Source: UBA3006 sp031401235 (lineage in GTDB: Bacteria; Actinomycetota; Acidimicrobiia; Acidimicrobiales; Ilumatobacteraceae). From it: a stretch of DNA of 64,000 bases. The translations under genes were made by a program, and so were the position numbers. The stretch covers positions 67,882 through 131,881 of the forward strand of contig JANNRJ010000010.1 of NCBI GenBank assembly GCA_031401235.1, in the 5' to 3' direction. This document shows, piece after piece, positions 8,616 to 16,816 of the stretch; the stretch's first letter is position 1, and every line of letters starts with the position of its first letter. The notes under the pieces are model-generated. The model saw only the letters and a list, made by a program, of their open reading frames with translations, had not been told where the DNA came from and did no database searches.

Positions 8616-8942
8616 TCAGGCCGAGGTGGCCACACGGAGGCTCGTCAAGTCAACTTGTACCATTCCGCCGATAATACGTGTGTCGTACACGGGAAGCCCC
8701 TGTTCCTTGACGGCCTCCCACCCAGTGTTCAGGTCAAATGCCCATTGGTGCCCCGGGCAGACAAGTCGTCCCCGAAGAATCACACCTTCGACCAGTTCGC
8801 GCTGACGGTGAATGCAGATGTTGTTCATGGCAAAGCATTTGTCGTCATGAAACACGACAAGAATATTGAAATCATCGCCTCGGGTGACCACCACTTTCTT
8901 CTGTTTCTTGACTTGCTCAATTGGTGCAATATCGATCCACAT
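8616..8942 (-). CDS. Rieske-type [2Fe-2S] ferredoxin
   Basis: A 108-aa single Rieske domain. The cluster ligands are C43-x-H45 (CIHRQ) and C62-x2-H65 (CPGHQW), 16 residues between the pairs, as in NirD-like and dioxygenase ferredoxin components. The protein is soluble with no signal peptide. It is the last gene of a three-gene unit (oxidase, ferredoxin, Rieske) and starts 3 nt after the ferredoxin stop. It probably passes electrons to the oxidase, possibly via the other ferredoxin; that is inference from context. Confidence 0.9.
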   Translation of the reverse strand: MWIDIAPIEQVKKQKKVVVTRGDDFNILVVFHDDKCFAMNNICIHRQRELVEGVILRGRLVCPGHQWAFDLNTGWEAVKEQGLPVYDTRIIGGMVQVDLTSLRVATSA

Positions 8943-8945
8943 CGG

Positions 8946-9329
8946 TTAATCCGTGTCCTTATCACTTAGCAATTTATTCTTTATTCGTTCCATGGCATTG
9001 TCCGGAAGCTCGCGAGCATTAGGCAGAGCATTCAACGCTTTCTGATCGGGATCCCACGTGATGCTTACATCGCCAGATACATAAGTTTGGCATGCGAGCC
9101 GCCATCCTTGTTCGAGAAGATCGCCCAACCGATCCCGCTCGCGCATCTGAGGCAAACTCAAATTTTCGGCTCCTTCTGTTACCAGCACTCGGTCAGTTCC
9201 GCAATTCCCGCTTGCGCAGCGATAGGGAACGCCACAGTCATTTCGAATGGCTATTCGCAATAGATTGACATCGTCACCATCTGGAAACTCAATGGAGCGT
9301 CCGGTGGTGACGAATTTTATCGATGGCAT
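8946..9329 (-). CDS. plant-type [2Fe-2S] ferredoxin with Asp at the third ligand
   Basis: A 127-aa protein with a beta-grasp ferredoxin domain. The ligand loop reads C38-ASGN-C43-GT-D46 and the fourth ligand is C80 (LACQT). The position normally held by the third Cys is Asp46, the same pattern (C-x4-C-x2-D) as in the 2Fe-2S centre of E. coli succinate dehydrogenase SdhB. The ~35-residue C-terminal tail is polar and outside the domain. It sits between the oxidase and the Rieske gene, so it is presumably part of the same electron chain. Confidence 0.88.
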   Translation of the reverse strand: MPSIKFVTTGRSIEFPDGDDVNLLRIAIRNDCGVPYRCASGNCGTDRVLVTEGAENLSLPQMRERDRLGDLLEQGWRLACQTYVSGDVSITWDPDQKALNALPNARELPDNAMERIKNKLLSDKDTD

Positions 9330-9370
9330 CTATCTGGGATAGTAAATGTTCGGCCGCTGATCTGGCTGAG

Positions 9371-10084
9371 TTAGGCGTCGACCAAATTGCCTGCAACGTA
9401 GGTGTCATACAGTGCCTTGGTGTAGGAGAAACGCATCTCAGCACCGGCGCGTACGATATCCAGACAACGCTCTTGTAGGTCAGGAGTATCGGCGTTCTCC
9501 AAAACGATTTGGTATCCACGTTCCCCATGCACTTCGTCTGAAGTAATGTGCAGTTCGAAGAATTCGACTTCATCCTCGGTGAAACCATATTTCTCGATGA
9601 GCGGGGGAAGCTGCCTACGATAAATTCCGGGCACCTGTGATTCAAGGCCAACGACCAACGCGGCAGTAGCCACCGTAAAGTGTTCGCGCATTGCGATTGC
9701 GTAGCACCAACCTTGGAGACCACGAGTCACTGCGTTCATGTTCTTCGGATCCTCCACCCGTTCACGTGTCGTGCCACACGCCTCGGCAAAGCGAATCAGT
9801 AGGTCAGTGTGGCGTACGCCCGACAGTTCTTCTTCATACATATTCTGAAGCAAGAAATCTTTTGCGTCCGTACAACGGTCCGGCGTATTGGCGTAGATGT
9901 AGCCGAGATAGTCGGCAAATGGCCCGACATAGTGAAAGTGGTTCTCGGCCCAGCGAGCGAAATGATGGCGCTTGAGTTCGCCATTGGCCCACGCTTGGCT
10001 GAACGAGGCATTGCGTGCTTCACGGCCCTGTATTGCTTCTTCCAGCGCAGTTCTGAATTGTTCCTTGTTGAGTAGCGTGCTCAT
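9371..10084 (-). CDS. haem-oxygenase-like diiron oxidase (PqqC/CADD/TenA-like fold)
   Basis: A 237-aa all-helical protein starting at ATG 10084, with an AAGGGGA ribosome site. It carries a complete set of candidate diiron ligands in the order and spacing of CADD-type oxidases: E85-x6-H92, E148, then H179-x3-D183-x2-H186 (HITSDEVH). Members of this superfamily use O2 for N-oxygenation, decarboxylation or C-C cleavage of amino-acid-like substrates. Two ferredoxin-like genes follow directly (41 nt, then 3 nt). The gene is divergent from the gamma-glutamyltransferase, with a GntR-type palindrome between them. The substrate is unknown. Confidence 0.85.
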   Translation of the reverse strand: MSTLLNKEQFRTALEEAIQGREARNASFSQAWANGELKRHHFARWAENHFHYVGPFADYLGYIYANTPDRCTDAKDFLLQNMYEEELSGVRHTDLLIRFAEACGTTRERVEDPKNMNAVTRGLQGWCYAIAMREHFTVATAALVVGLESQVPGIYRRQLPPLIEKYGFTEDEVEFFELHITSDEVHGERGYQIVLENADTPDLQERCLDIVRAGAEMRFSYTKALYDTYVAGNLVDA

Positions 10085-10161
10085 TGTGAGTCCCCTTCGT
10101 TGTTGTCGTCTGAGTGCCATGACCATGGCACATTGGAGGCAACACACCCCCTGTTCGTATA

Positions 10162-10171
10162 TTGTATACAA
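10162..10171. promoter_or_regulatory. perfect palindrome TTGTATACAA (GntR-type operator)
   Basis: A perfect 10-bp palindrome in the 98-nt divergent region between the diiron oxidase operon and the gamma-glutamyltransferase gene. It is close to the sites of FCD-type GntR regulators and recurs, less perfectly, at 13101-13116, 17573-17582 and 26537-26546. It lies 11 nt upstream of the chosen ATG, so a bound repressor would block initiation. Confidence 0.65.
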
Positions 10172-10182
10172 AAGTGAAGAAC

Positions 10183-11643
10183 ATGCAAATCGAACATGAA
10201 CTGGCGGTGATGGCTGAGCAGGTTCAGGCCCGCGGTCGTCGAGGGGTGGCATGTGCGGCAGCACCCCTGGCAGCGCAAGCGGGAGCTCAAATGCTGCGCG
10301 ACGGCGGCAATGCATACGATGCAGCGGTGTCTATGGCACTTGCCGAAACCGTCCTGTTACCGCCAAAGTGTGGCCTCGGGGGAGATCTGGTGGCGTTGGT
10401 GTGGCATGCCAATGATTCGGCTCCACAAGCCCTTATCGCCGTTGGCGGAGCACCGGCAGGGCTGTCACAAGTTGCCAGATCCGGGGCTTGGTCAGATACG
10501 GGGCCAAATTCAGTGGGTCCGCCGGCCGCCCCCGCCGGATATTTGGCACTGGCAGCACGCGCATCCAAACCACTCGAAGTATTGGCGGCACCGGCGATTG
10601 AGTTCGCAACGAACGGATTTCCATGGGCGGCAGTATGCAATGACCTCTCGCATCAAGCCCGTGCATTGGTGGCATCCCAGGAATCGACAGGGACGGAGTA
10701 TTTCCCTGGTGGCGAACCGATCTCAACGGGCACGATTGTTAAGTTGCCTAAACTTGCTGAAGCGTTGTTTCAGTTCGTAGCGGACCCTGAGAACTTCTTG
10801 AATGGTCGGGTCGGACTTGCCATCCTTAACGCCGTGCAATCGCGAGGTGGCGTTTTGGATCGCGACGACTTTGTTCATGCTCGGGCTGAGTGGATGCCAA
10901 CGATGTCCCGTTCGGTGCACGGCAGCACGATGTGGGCAACACCTGCACCTACTTTTGGTGCAACATTGTTAGACGCAGTTGAGGCAATGCTCGATCCTCA
11001 ATCACTCATTGATCAATACCGGGGATTCATGGCTGCACTCGCCACAAATCGTGAATCTCTCGGCGATGGTGGAGGCACGTCGATGGTGAGCGCGGCCGAC
11101 AGCGACGGGACTGCCGTCGTCGTCATTCACTCCAATTCCTACCCGCGTTTTGGCAGCGGCATCATCGTGCCTGAGTACTCGCTCGTATTAGCTAACCGCG
11201 CTGGCCGCGGATTCAACACCAATCCGAGTCATCCGAACTTTCCAATCGCGGGGCGTCGACCAGCTACAACCCTGCATGCATGGGCCCTGCAAGGCAATGG
11301 ATTAGACGGCCACCGGTTCGTAGGGGGAACGCCGGGCGGGGCAAATCAGGTTCCGTGGAATCTCCAAACAGTCGCTCAATTGTTGGATGGAGAATGTGAG
11401 CCGGGTGTCGTCGTTACGTCCCCACGCTGGGAATGGCTACCTGACGACGACGGTGTTCGGATTGAGCCTGGTTTTGCCGAAGATCGGATCCAACCGCTCC
11501 GTGAAGCTACTCCCCGTGCGCTCGGTACAAAACGATGGGGGATGAAATCGGCGCAGCAGGTTATACGTCTCCCGCGTACGGATTCAGACGCATTTGTTGC
11601 GGCGGCAGATCCGCGCACCGTTGGATTAGCACTGGGGGTGTAA
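10183..11643 (+). CDS. gamma-glutamyltransferase-family protein (Ntn hydrolase)
   Basis: A 486-aa GGT homologue. The N-terminal ACAAAPLAAQAGAQMLRDGGNAYDAAVSM is typical. The predicted self-cleavage nucleophile is Thr299 in GDGGGTSMVSAADSDG, and GGTPGGANQ is the oxyanion loop. There is no signal peptide, so the protein is probably cytoplasmic, unlike many GGTs. It may hydrolyse a gamma-glutamyl amide imported by the ABC system of this cluster (inference). ATG 10183 was chosen because the in-frame TTG further upstream lies inside the operator. DUF1330 follows after 3 nt. Confidence 0.85.
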   Translation: MQIEHELAVMAEQVQARGRRGVACAAAPLAAQAGAQMLRDGGNAYDAAVSMALAETVLLPPKCGLGGDLVALVWHANDSAPQALIAVGGAPAGLSQVARSGAWSDTGPNSVGPPAAPAGYLALAARASKPLEVLAAPAIEFATNGFPWAAVCNDLSHQARALVASQESTGTEYFPGGEPISTGTIVKLPKLAEALFQFVADPENFLNGRVGLAILNAVQSRGGVLDRDDFVHARAEWMPTMSRSVHGSTMWATPAPTFGATLLDAVEAMLDPQSLIDQYRGFMAALATNRESLGDGGGTSMVSAADSDGTAVVVIHSNSYPRFGSGIIVPEYSLVLANRAGRGFNTNPSHPNFPIAGRRPATTLHAWALQGNGLDGHRFVGGTPGGANQVPWNLQTVAQLLDGECEPGVVVTSPRWEWLPDDDGVRIEPGFAEDRIQPLREATPRALGTKRWGMKSAQQVIRLPRTDSDAFVAAADPRTVGLALGV

Positions 11644-11646
11644 CAC

Positions 11647-11946
11647 ATGACGGCCTATGCAATTTTTGAAGTGAGCCCGAATAGCAAAGCGACACCGGAG
11701 CAGAAACGCAACTACGAACTGTACAAATCGCGCGTTCCCGAGATCATTGCCAATCATGGTGGTCGGTATCTGGTGCGTGGAGGTACCGGCCTTGGTCTAA
11801 ACGGTTCAACTCCAGCGCCACGCTGGCATTTAATTGAATTTCCAAGTTCTGAGCATGTTGCGAAATTCTGGAATTCCGAGGAGTATTTGGCAATTAAGCA
11901 TCTGCGCGAAGGTGCGGCGACCGTCCGCGTAGTAGTGGTGAGTTAG
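11647..11946 (+). CDS. DUF1330 family protein (dimeric alpha-beta barrel)
   Basis: A 99-aa protein of the normal DUF1330 length. It shows the family pattern: a YELYKSRVPEIIANHGGRYLVRGG core, a central strand WHLIEFPSSEHVAKFWNSEEY and a C-terminal strand. These ferredoxin-like barrels often accompany catabolic enzymes, but the reaction is not defined. It directly follows the GGT gene and its stop overlaps the stop of the convergent MFS gene by 4 nt. Confidence 0.82.
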   Translation: MTAYAIFEVSPNSKATPEQKRNYELYKSRVPEIIANHGGRYLVRGGTGLGLNGSTPAPRWHLIEFPSSEHVAKFWNSEEYLAIKHLREGAATVRVVVVS

Positions 11947-13100
11947 GCGCGTTCGCGACAGATCCATAACAGGCTCGCCGGCAACACCATGGCAATAGCA
12001 AGCACAGGTTTTAGTCCAAATCTTTCACCGCCGACACCGATGAGCACGCCCGCAACTGCACCGACTGCAATTTGCAACGAACGGAATGCCCCTAGTGCGA
12101 TACCGTCTCCGCCAAATCGGTTAACTGCAAGCATGTTGGCAATTGGACCAAGGGATGAAACTACTCCAGCAAAGACTGCAGCAGCAATGTACGTAATTAT
12201 TCCCGGCGGAGCGAGGACCCACATAAGTCCCATCGCCACTAGCACGATGCCGGTGTAGCGCGCGCTTGCGTGCGGTCCGATGCGATCAGATCCACTTCCG
12301 GAAACGAGTTTGGCAACGATTGAGATCAGTCGACCGACACCAAGGATTGTTGCGGCTTGCGCAGTCGAGATATCCCATTGCTGAACTGCATAGGTTGTGA
12401 GAAACGAAATACTGCCGTATTGACACATCGTTCCCACGGCACCAACTGCTGTTGCGGTACTCAGACTTTTGCGCAACGAGGCAACCCCGCCACCAGTGAT
12501 CGGGGGAGGTGGAGGAATGCGACTGTTCAGCGCGGCGAGCACGCCGAAAGCGCTGAGACACGCCGAGATACCAAAGGCGTAGCGCCATCCTACGATTGAA
12601 CCGATGGCACCGAGACCAGCGGCAAAGGCGAGTCCAAGGGAGTACGCGACTCCATAGAGGCCCATCGCGTAACCACGTCGCGACGATCCGGCTGCGATTC
12701 CCGCGCTTTGCAGACCAGCGGGAAAGAACAGGCCGGCGCCACCGCCGAGGAGAACTTGAGCGATTACCAATTGGGGAAATGCATTTGCGGTAGCTGCGAG
12801 CAACGCACCGAGCGCACTTGTGGTCGCGGCTGTCACGATCATGCGCTGAGCACCGAATCGCCTGAGCAAGAGACCTCCGACCAGATTCATAATTGCGATA
12901 CTGATAGCAAGAATGCCAAAGGCAAGACCACCGTCGATCTCGCTCAGTCCAAATTCAGCAGCCGTTACCGGGAACACTGGACCGAGTGATTGCTCTCCCA
13001 CAGTCGCTGCCACATAACTTGCGCAAATGAGACCAAAAGACCACCACTGTGGTCGATCACGGATTGCCGGTATTGGAACAGGGTCGGCAAATTGTTCCAT
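11943..13100 (-). CDS. MFS transporter
   Basis: A 385-aa major facilitator with about 12 hydrophobic helices. The motif-A-like loop reads GGLLLRRFGAQR after helix 2, and a GxGGAGLFFP segment sits in helix 4. The start is ATG 13100; the TTG at 13118 is inside the operator-like sequence. The gene is divergent from the OCD-type reductase with a GTATAC-containing site in between, so it is probably part of the same regulon. The substrate is unknown. Confidence 0.85.
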   Translation of the reverse strand: MEQFADPVPIPAIRDRPQWWSFGLICASYVAATVGEQSLGPVFPVTAAEFGLSEIDGGLAFGILAISIAIMNLVGGLLLRRFGAQRMIVTAATTSALGALLAATANAFPQLVIAQVLLGGGAGLFFPAGLQSAGIAAGSSRRGYAMGLYGVAYSLGLAFAAGLGAIGSIVGWRYAFGISACLSAFGVLAALNSRIPPPPPITGGGVASLRKSLSTATAVGAVGTMCQYGSISFLTTYAVQQWDISTAQAATILGVGRLISIVAKLVSGSGSDRIGPHASARYTGIVLVAMGLMWVLAPPGIITYIAAAVFAGVVSSLGPIANMLAVNRFGGDGIALGAFRSLQIAVGAVAGVLIGVGGERFGLKPVLAIAMVLPASLLWICRERA

Positions 13101-13116
13101 TTCGTATACAGTATGC
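13101..13116. promoter_or_regulatory. GntR-type operator between MFS and OCD genes
   Basis: TTCGTATACAGTATGC contains GTATAC at its core (13104-13109) and a second half-like GTATGC. It is related to the TTGTATACAA palindrome at 10162 and directly abuts the MFS start codon, so binding would affect both divergent genes. Confidence 0.5.
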
Positions 13117-13160
13117 AACGCAATACATCATTCGACGAATTGGTAATTCGAAGGAGCCAG

Positions 13161-14105
13161 GTGGCCGCAGTACATCTAGACGACGCGACCGTGAGTAGCC
13201 TGCTCGACCTGCCGTCGGTCCACCGCGTTGTACACGAAGCATTTATTGCCTTGGGCAATGGCAAGGCCGCTAGTACCCAGCGGGTTCGCGCATCTGCGGT
13301 TGGTATAACGGCCTCGGCGATGGCAGCGGTCGTCCCCCCTTACACGGGAGGCAAGGTGTATATAACGAAAAGCGGTGTTTTCACATTCGTCAATGTGCTG
13401 TTTGACATGGCTGGGAATTTCCTGTGCACGTTGGATGGCGATGTACTCACTCGATTTCGAACTCCAGTGCTGTGTCAAGTCGCGATCGATTACCTTTCCC
13501 CAACAACAGTGAATGTCGCCGCACTTGTGGGAGCAGGTCGTCAGGGGAAGTATCACCTCGAAATGCTTGCGGTCAGATTTCCCGATATCGATGTCATTCG
13601 GGTGGCAGACGTAAAAATGGAGTCAGCTGAGACACTTGTTGCTCATGCCAAGTCGCTTGGAATTCGTGCCGCCATCGCCGCAACTCCAGCAGAAGCAGTA
13701 CGCGGTGCGCAGGTGGTTGTGACCGTCACACCTTCCACCAGTCCATTGTTTGAAAGTAACGACATTGCCGATGATGCACTGATATGCGCAGTTGGTGCAA
13801 CCAAATACGACCGATGTGAAATTCCCTCCAAGTTGGTACAGCGCTCGACCGCAGTCGTGTGCGACGACGTGACCGGTGCGCAAGTGGAATGCGGGGATCT
13901 GATCCAAGCTGCGAGGGTAGGCAGGTTCGACTGGTCGCGAGCAATTGAACTATCCGACGTTGCGGCCGGCAAAGTGCTCGTCGAACGAAACTCCGGCGCG
14001 CCGATCCTATTTGAAACCCAAGGCGTAGCGTTGCAGGATATTGCAGCCGCCGGTCTGGCCTGGGAACGATACCAACAGAGAGAAAGGAACAAAAATGCTC
14101 GATAA
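13161..14105 (+). CDS. ornithine cyclodeaminase/mu-crystallin family oxidoreductase
   Basis: A 314-aa member of the OCD/mu-crystallin/alanine dehydrogenase family. The NAD(P)-binding loop is ALVGAGRQGKYHLEML, with VTVTPSTSPLF and AVGATKYDRCEIP in the Rossmann domain, and KVYITKSG in the substrate domain. These enzymes reduce ketimines or oxidise or cyclodeaminate amino acids. GTG 13161 follows AAGGAG (13151-13156) and gives the family length; an ATG at 13113 would add 16 residues but falls at the edge of the operator. It overlaps the GlcG gene by 11 nt. Confidence 0.83.
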   Translation: MAAVHLDDATVSSLLDLPSVHRVVHEAFIALGNGKAASTQRVRASAVGITASAMAAVVPPYTGGKVYITKSGVFTFVNVLFDMAGNFLCTLDGDVLTRFRTPVLCQVAIDYLSPTTVNVAALVGAGRQGKYHLEMLAVRFPDIDVIRVADVKMESAETLVAHAKSLGIRAAIAATPAEAVRGAQVVVTVTPSTSPLFESNDIADDALICAVGATKYDRCEIPSKLVQRSTAVVCDDVTGAQVECGDLIQAARVGRFDWSRAIELSDVAAGKVLVERNSGAPILFETQGVALQDIAAAGLAWERYQQRERNKNAR

Positions 14106-14568
14106 ACGAACACTGTCGATGGAGGAAGCCGACCTCATAGTCGATGCGGCGCTGTCAAAGGCCAAGGAATTGGGAGTTGGTTCGGTAATCTGCGTGACCG
14201 ATTCGAGCGGATGGCCGATTGTCATCAAGCGTCCAGACACCGGCAAACCAACAAGCGTCGAGATCGCAATCAACAAGGCATTTACCGCCGCTTGCCATCG
14301 TCGTCCGACTCACACCTACACGAACGCCCAACCAGGACAGGAAGCATTCGGCATTATGAACATGCATGGGGGTCGATTCGCAATTTTCGTTGGCGGATGG
14401 CCAATCGAAGTTGATGGCGAAGTAGTCGGTGGAATCGGTGTATCTGGTGGACACACCAAGGACGACATTGCCTGCTGCAAGGCTGGCATCACAGCGTTTC
14501 TCGATTCACTGGGTAAGAAGTCCGACTTTTCCAAATGGGACAACTGGCAACCGCCAGTTGCTACGTAG
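14095..14568 (+). CDS. GlcG/HbpS-like (DUF336) protein
   Basis: A 157-aa protein of the GlcG/HbpS family. The pattern is A..A..KA.ELG.....VCVTDSSGWPI, then a central RPDTGKP and the ending EVVGGIGVSGG. Family members bind haem or cobalamin or help diol and glycolate catabolism; a precise role is not established. ATG 14095 has AGAAAGGAAC upstream and lies inside the 3' end of the OCD gene, so translation is coupled. No signal peptide. Confidence 0.85.
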   Translation: MLDKRTLSMEEADLIVDAALSKAKELGVGSVICVTDSSGWPIVIKRPDTGKPTSVEIAINKAFTAACHRRPTHTYTNAQPGQEAFGIMNMHGGRFAIFVGGWPIEVDGEVVGGIGVSGGHTKDDIACCKAGITAFLDSLGKKSDFSKWDNWQPPVAT

Positions 14569-14579
14569 AGAAAATTGTC

Positions 14580-16028
14580 GTGACGACGAACGAGGTGCTT
14601 AATCGCATCGGTGGGTCCCGCGTTCCAGCAGTCGGCGACTCGACTTTCGAGCGCCGCAACCCAGCCGATCGGCGTGATGTGGTGACGCTGGCGCCGAATA
14701 GCGACGAGCGAGACGTTCGCCTAGCGGTGGATGCCGCAACCGAGGCGTCAGGAGTTTGGAAGCGCACCACGCCAACGCTGCGCGCAGAAATTCTCGCCAA
14801 AGCGGCACGAATGTTGCAAGACAAGAACGAAGTTCTTGTCAACGATATGGTGCGCGAGCAGGGCAAACTTCTGGTAGATGCTCGTAACGAGTGTTCGCGC
14901 ACTCCTCGCAATCTTGAACTGTACGCCGGCGAAGCATACCGACTGACTGGAACGACATTTCCAAGTGATGACACTCCGTTGGTGTATTCCGTGCTGGACC
15001 CCGTTGGAGTAGTAGGTGTAATTACGCCTTGGAATTTCCCACTCAATTTGGCCAGTCGAAAAATTGGTCCAGCATTGGCGGCTGGAAATACCGTCGTATT
15101 CAAGCCGTCACCAATGGCGCCATTGTTGGGTGATCATCTGGCCGCAGCATTCGAGGAAGCTGGGCTTCCGGCCGGAGTACTTAATGTTGTACACGGGGTT
15201 TCGGCTGGGGCGCCACTTGTGGCCGACGTGCGTGTTGGCGCCGTTACTTTTACGGGTTCGAATGCCACCGGGGCAAAAATTCACAGTGTCATGGGCATCG
15301 GTCGTCGCGTTCAACTTGAACTTGGTGGCAAGAACCCAGTCGTCGTTCTTGCGGATGCCGATCCGGCGACAGCCGCGACCGTGATAGCTCGATCTAGTTT
15401 TGCATTGGCCGGACAAGCATGCACGGGTGCGGGACGGATACTCGTGGATCGCCTCATTTTTGATGATGTTTTGCAGCGAGTTATTGAATTGGCCCGCGCC
15501 TATGTTCTCGGAGTTGGCACTAATGCATTAGCCACCATGGGTCCGCTCGTGGACCAAGTAGCCATCGAATCGATGGAGGCTGCCATTTCCCGCGCCACCA
15601 CGGACGGAGCGACAATTGCTATCGGGGGTGCGCGTGATGTCAAGAATGAACTTGTACACGGCAATTTTTTTCCGCCCACGATAATTACAAATGTGAACCG
15701 GTCGGCATGGGTATCATGCAACGAAGTCTTTGGTCCCGTCGTCACATTTGAAGTTGTCGACGGAATCAACGACGCAATTGAGTCGGCCAACTCGGTTCGG
15801 TTTGGACTGTCGGCGGCGGTATGTACACGCGATCTGAAATCCGCGCAACAGTGTGCTGCCGAGATTCAAGCGGGCATGGTTCGCATCAATCGACCCACAG
15901 TGGGTGCGGCCTTCAATGCTCCATTTGGTGGAATTAAACAATCAGGTACCGGTACACACAAGGAGCAGCTCGGGCCCACAGTTATGGACTTCTACACGGT
16001 GATGCGGACCGTCTGGCTCGGCAATTAG
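14580..16028 (+). CDS. NAD(P)-dependent aldehyde dehydrogenase
   Basis: A 482-aa ALDH. The catalytic residues are visible: N152 (TPWNFPL), K175 (VVFKPSP), E247 (LELGGKNP) and the nucleophile C281 (GQACTGAGR). It resembles the semialdehyde dehydrogenase branch (2-oxoglutarate semialdehyde type). GTG 14580 is chosen; the in-frame ATG at 14535 would overlap the GlcG gene. It probably oxidises an aldehyde made by the amine- or imine-processing enzymes beside it. Confidence 0.9.
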   Translation: MTTNEVLNRIGGSRVPAVGDSTFERRNPADRRDVVTLAPNSDERDVRLAVDAATEASGVWKRTTPTLRAEILAKAARMLQDKNEVLVNDMVREQGKLLVDARNECSRTPRNLELYAGEAYRLTGTTFPSDDTPLVYSVLDPVGVVGVITPWNFPLNLASRKIGPALAAGNTVVFKPSPMAPLLGDHLAAAFEEAGLPAGVLNVVHGVSAGAPLVADVRVGAVTFTGSNATGAKIHSVMGIGRRVQLELGGKNPVVVLADADPATAATVIARSSFALAGQACTGAGRILVDRLIFDDVLQRVIELARAYVLGVGTNALATMGPLVDQVAIESMEAAISRATTDGATIAIGGARDVKNELVHGNFFPPTIITNVNRSAWVSCNEVFGPVVTFEVVDGINDAIESANSVRFGLSAAVCTRDLKSAQQCAAEIQAGMVRINRPTVGAAFNAPFGGIKQSGTGTHKEQLGPTVMDFYTVMRTVWLGN

Positions 16029-16037
16029 GAACTAGAC

Positions 16038-16805
16038 GTGGATCTTAAACTGGCTGGATCACGCGCCCTCGTATTCGGTTCGTCCTCGGGACTTGGACGA
16101 GAACTTGCCGCGGTTTTATCAGAGGAAGGTGCACGGGTGATCGTCACAAGTCGGGATCGGCAACGCGCTGAGAAGGCCTGTCTCGCCGTGCGTGGAGAAG
16201 GCGTTGCAGTCGGCGACCTCACACAACCGGGCGATGCCAGCCAGATGGTGGTGAAAGCAGCCACGCAACTCGGAGGACTTGACATCGTGGTAATCAACAC
16301 CGGTGGTGGAAAACCTGGTGGCATCTTGAAAACCGATGGATTTGACGATGCTGCCTATCAATCGATGCTCAGGCCAGTGCTCGACATTTCGCGAACCTCG
16401 GCCGCGTACTTGAAGGCAGGGAGAAATTCTCGGCTGGTCATGCTCACGGCTAGGTCGGTGGTGGAGGCAACCGTTGAACTTGCGTTGTCTTCGGTGCTCC
16501 GTAGCGGTGTCGCCGCCGCCGCGCGTTCATTGGCACTCGAACTAGCACCAGAGGTCAACGTCAATGTCATCGTGACCGGTCAATTTGCTACACCAGCCCT
16601 AGATCGCTTTGAACAATCACTAGCCGCTGAGTCTGGTACCGATGTGGCCAAGATTCACCAGACCCACATCGCAAATATTCCATTGGGGCGAGTAGGGACG
16701 GCACGTGAGTTTGCTGATGTTGTTGCCTTCATCTGCTCGCCGCGGGCGAGTTTCGTCACCGGGACTGTGATCAGAATCGATGGGGGCGCTGTCCGCGGAT
16801 TCTGA
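16038..16805 (+). CDS. SDR-family protein lacking the canonical Tyr-Lys pair
   Basis: A 255-aa classical-SDR-sized protein with a nucleotide-binding GSSSGLGRE loop (residues 14-22), NTGGG at 88-92 and the C-terminal TGTVIRIDGGAVRGF. Where YxxxK should be, the sequence reads S151-S-V-L-R155, so both catalytic residues are absent; a homologous subgroup with Ser/Asn...Arg at this point is known in annotated SDRs. The catalytic mechanism is therefore uncertain. GTG 16038 is preceded by AGGA. Last gene of the + strand catabolic unit. Confidence 0.8.
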   Translation: MDLKLAGSRALVFGSSSGLGRELAAVLSEEGARVIVTSRDRQRAEKACLAVRGEGVAVGDLTQPGDASQMVVKAATQLGGLDIVVINTGGGKPGGILKTDGFDDAAYQSMLRPVLDISRTSAAYLKAGRNSRLVMLTARSVVEATVELALSSVLRSGVAAAARSLALELAPEVNVNVIVTGQFATPALDRFEQSLAAESGTDVAKIHQTHIANIPLGRVGTAREFADVVAFICSPRASFVTGTVIRIDGGAVRGF

Positions 16806-16816
16806 TCTAAACAGAG

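Noticed and set aside
12990..13160. Longer upstream starts for the OCD-type gene
   Set aside because: They run through the MFS gene start and the operator; GTG 13161 has AAGGAG and fits the family length.
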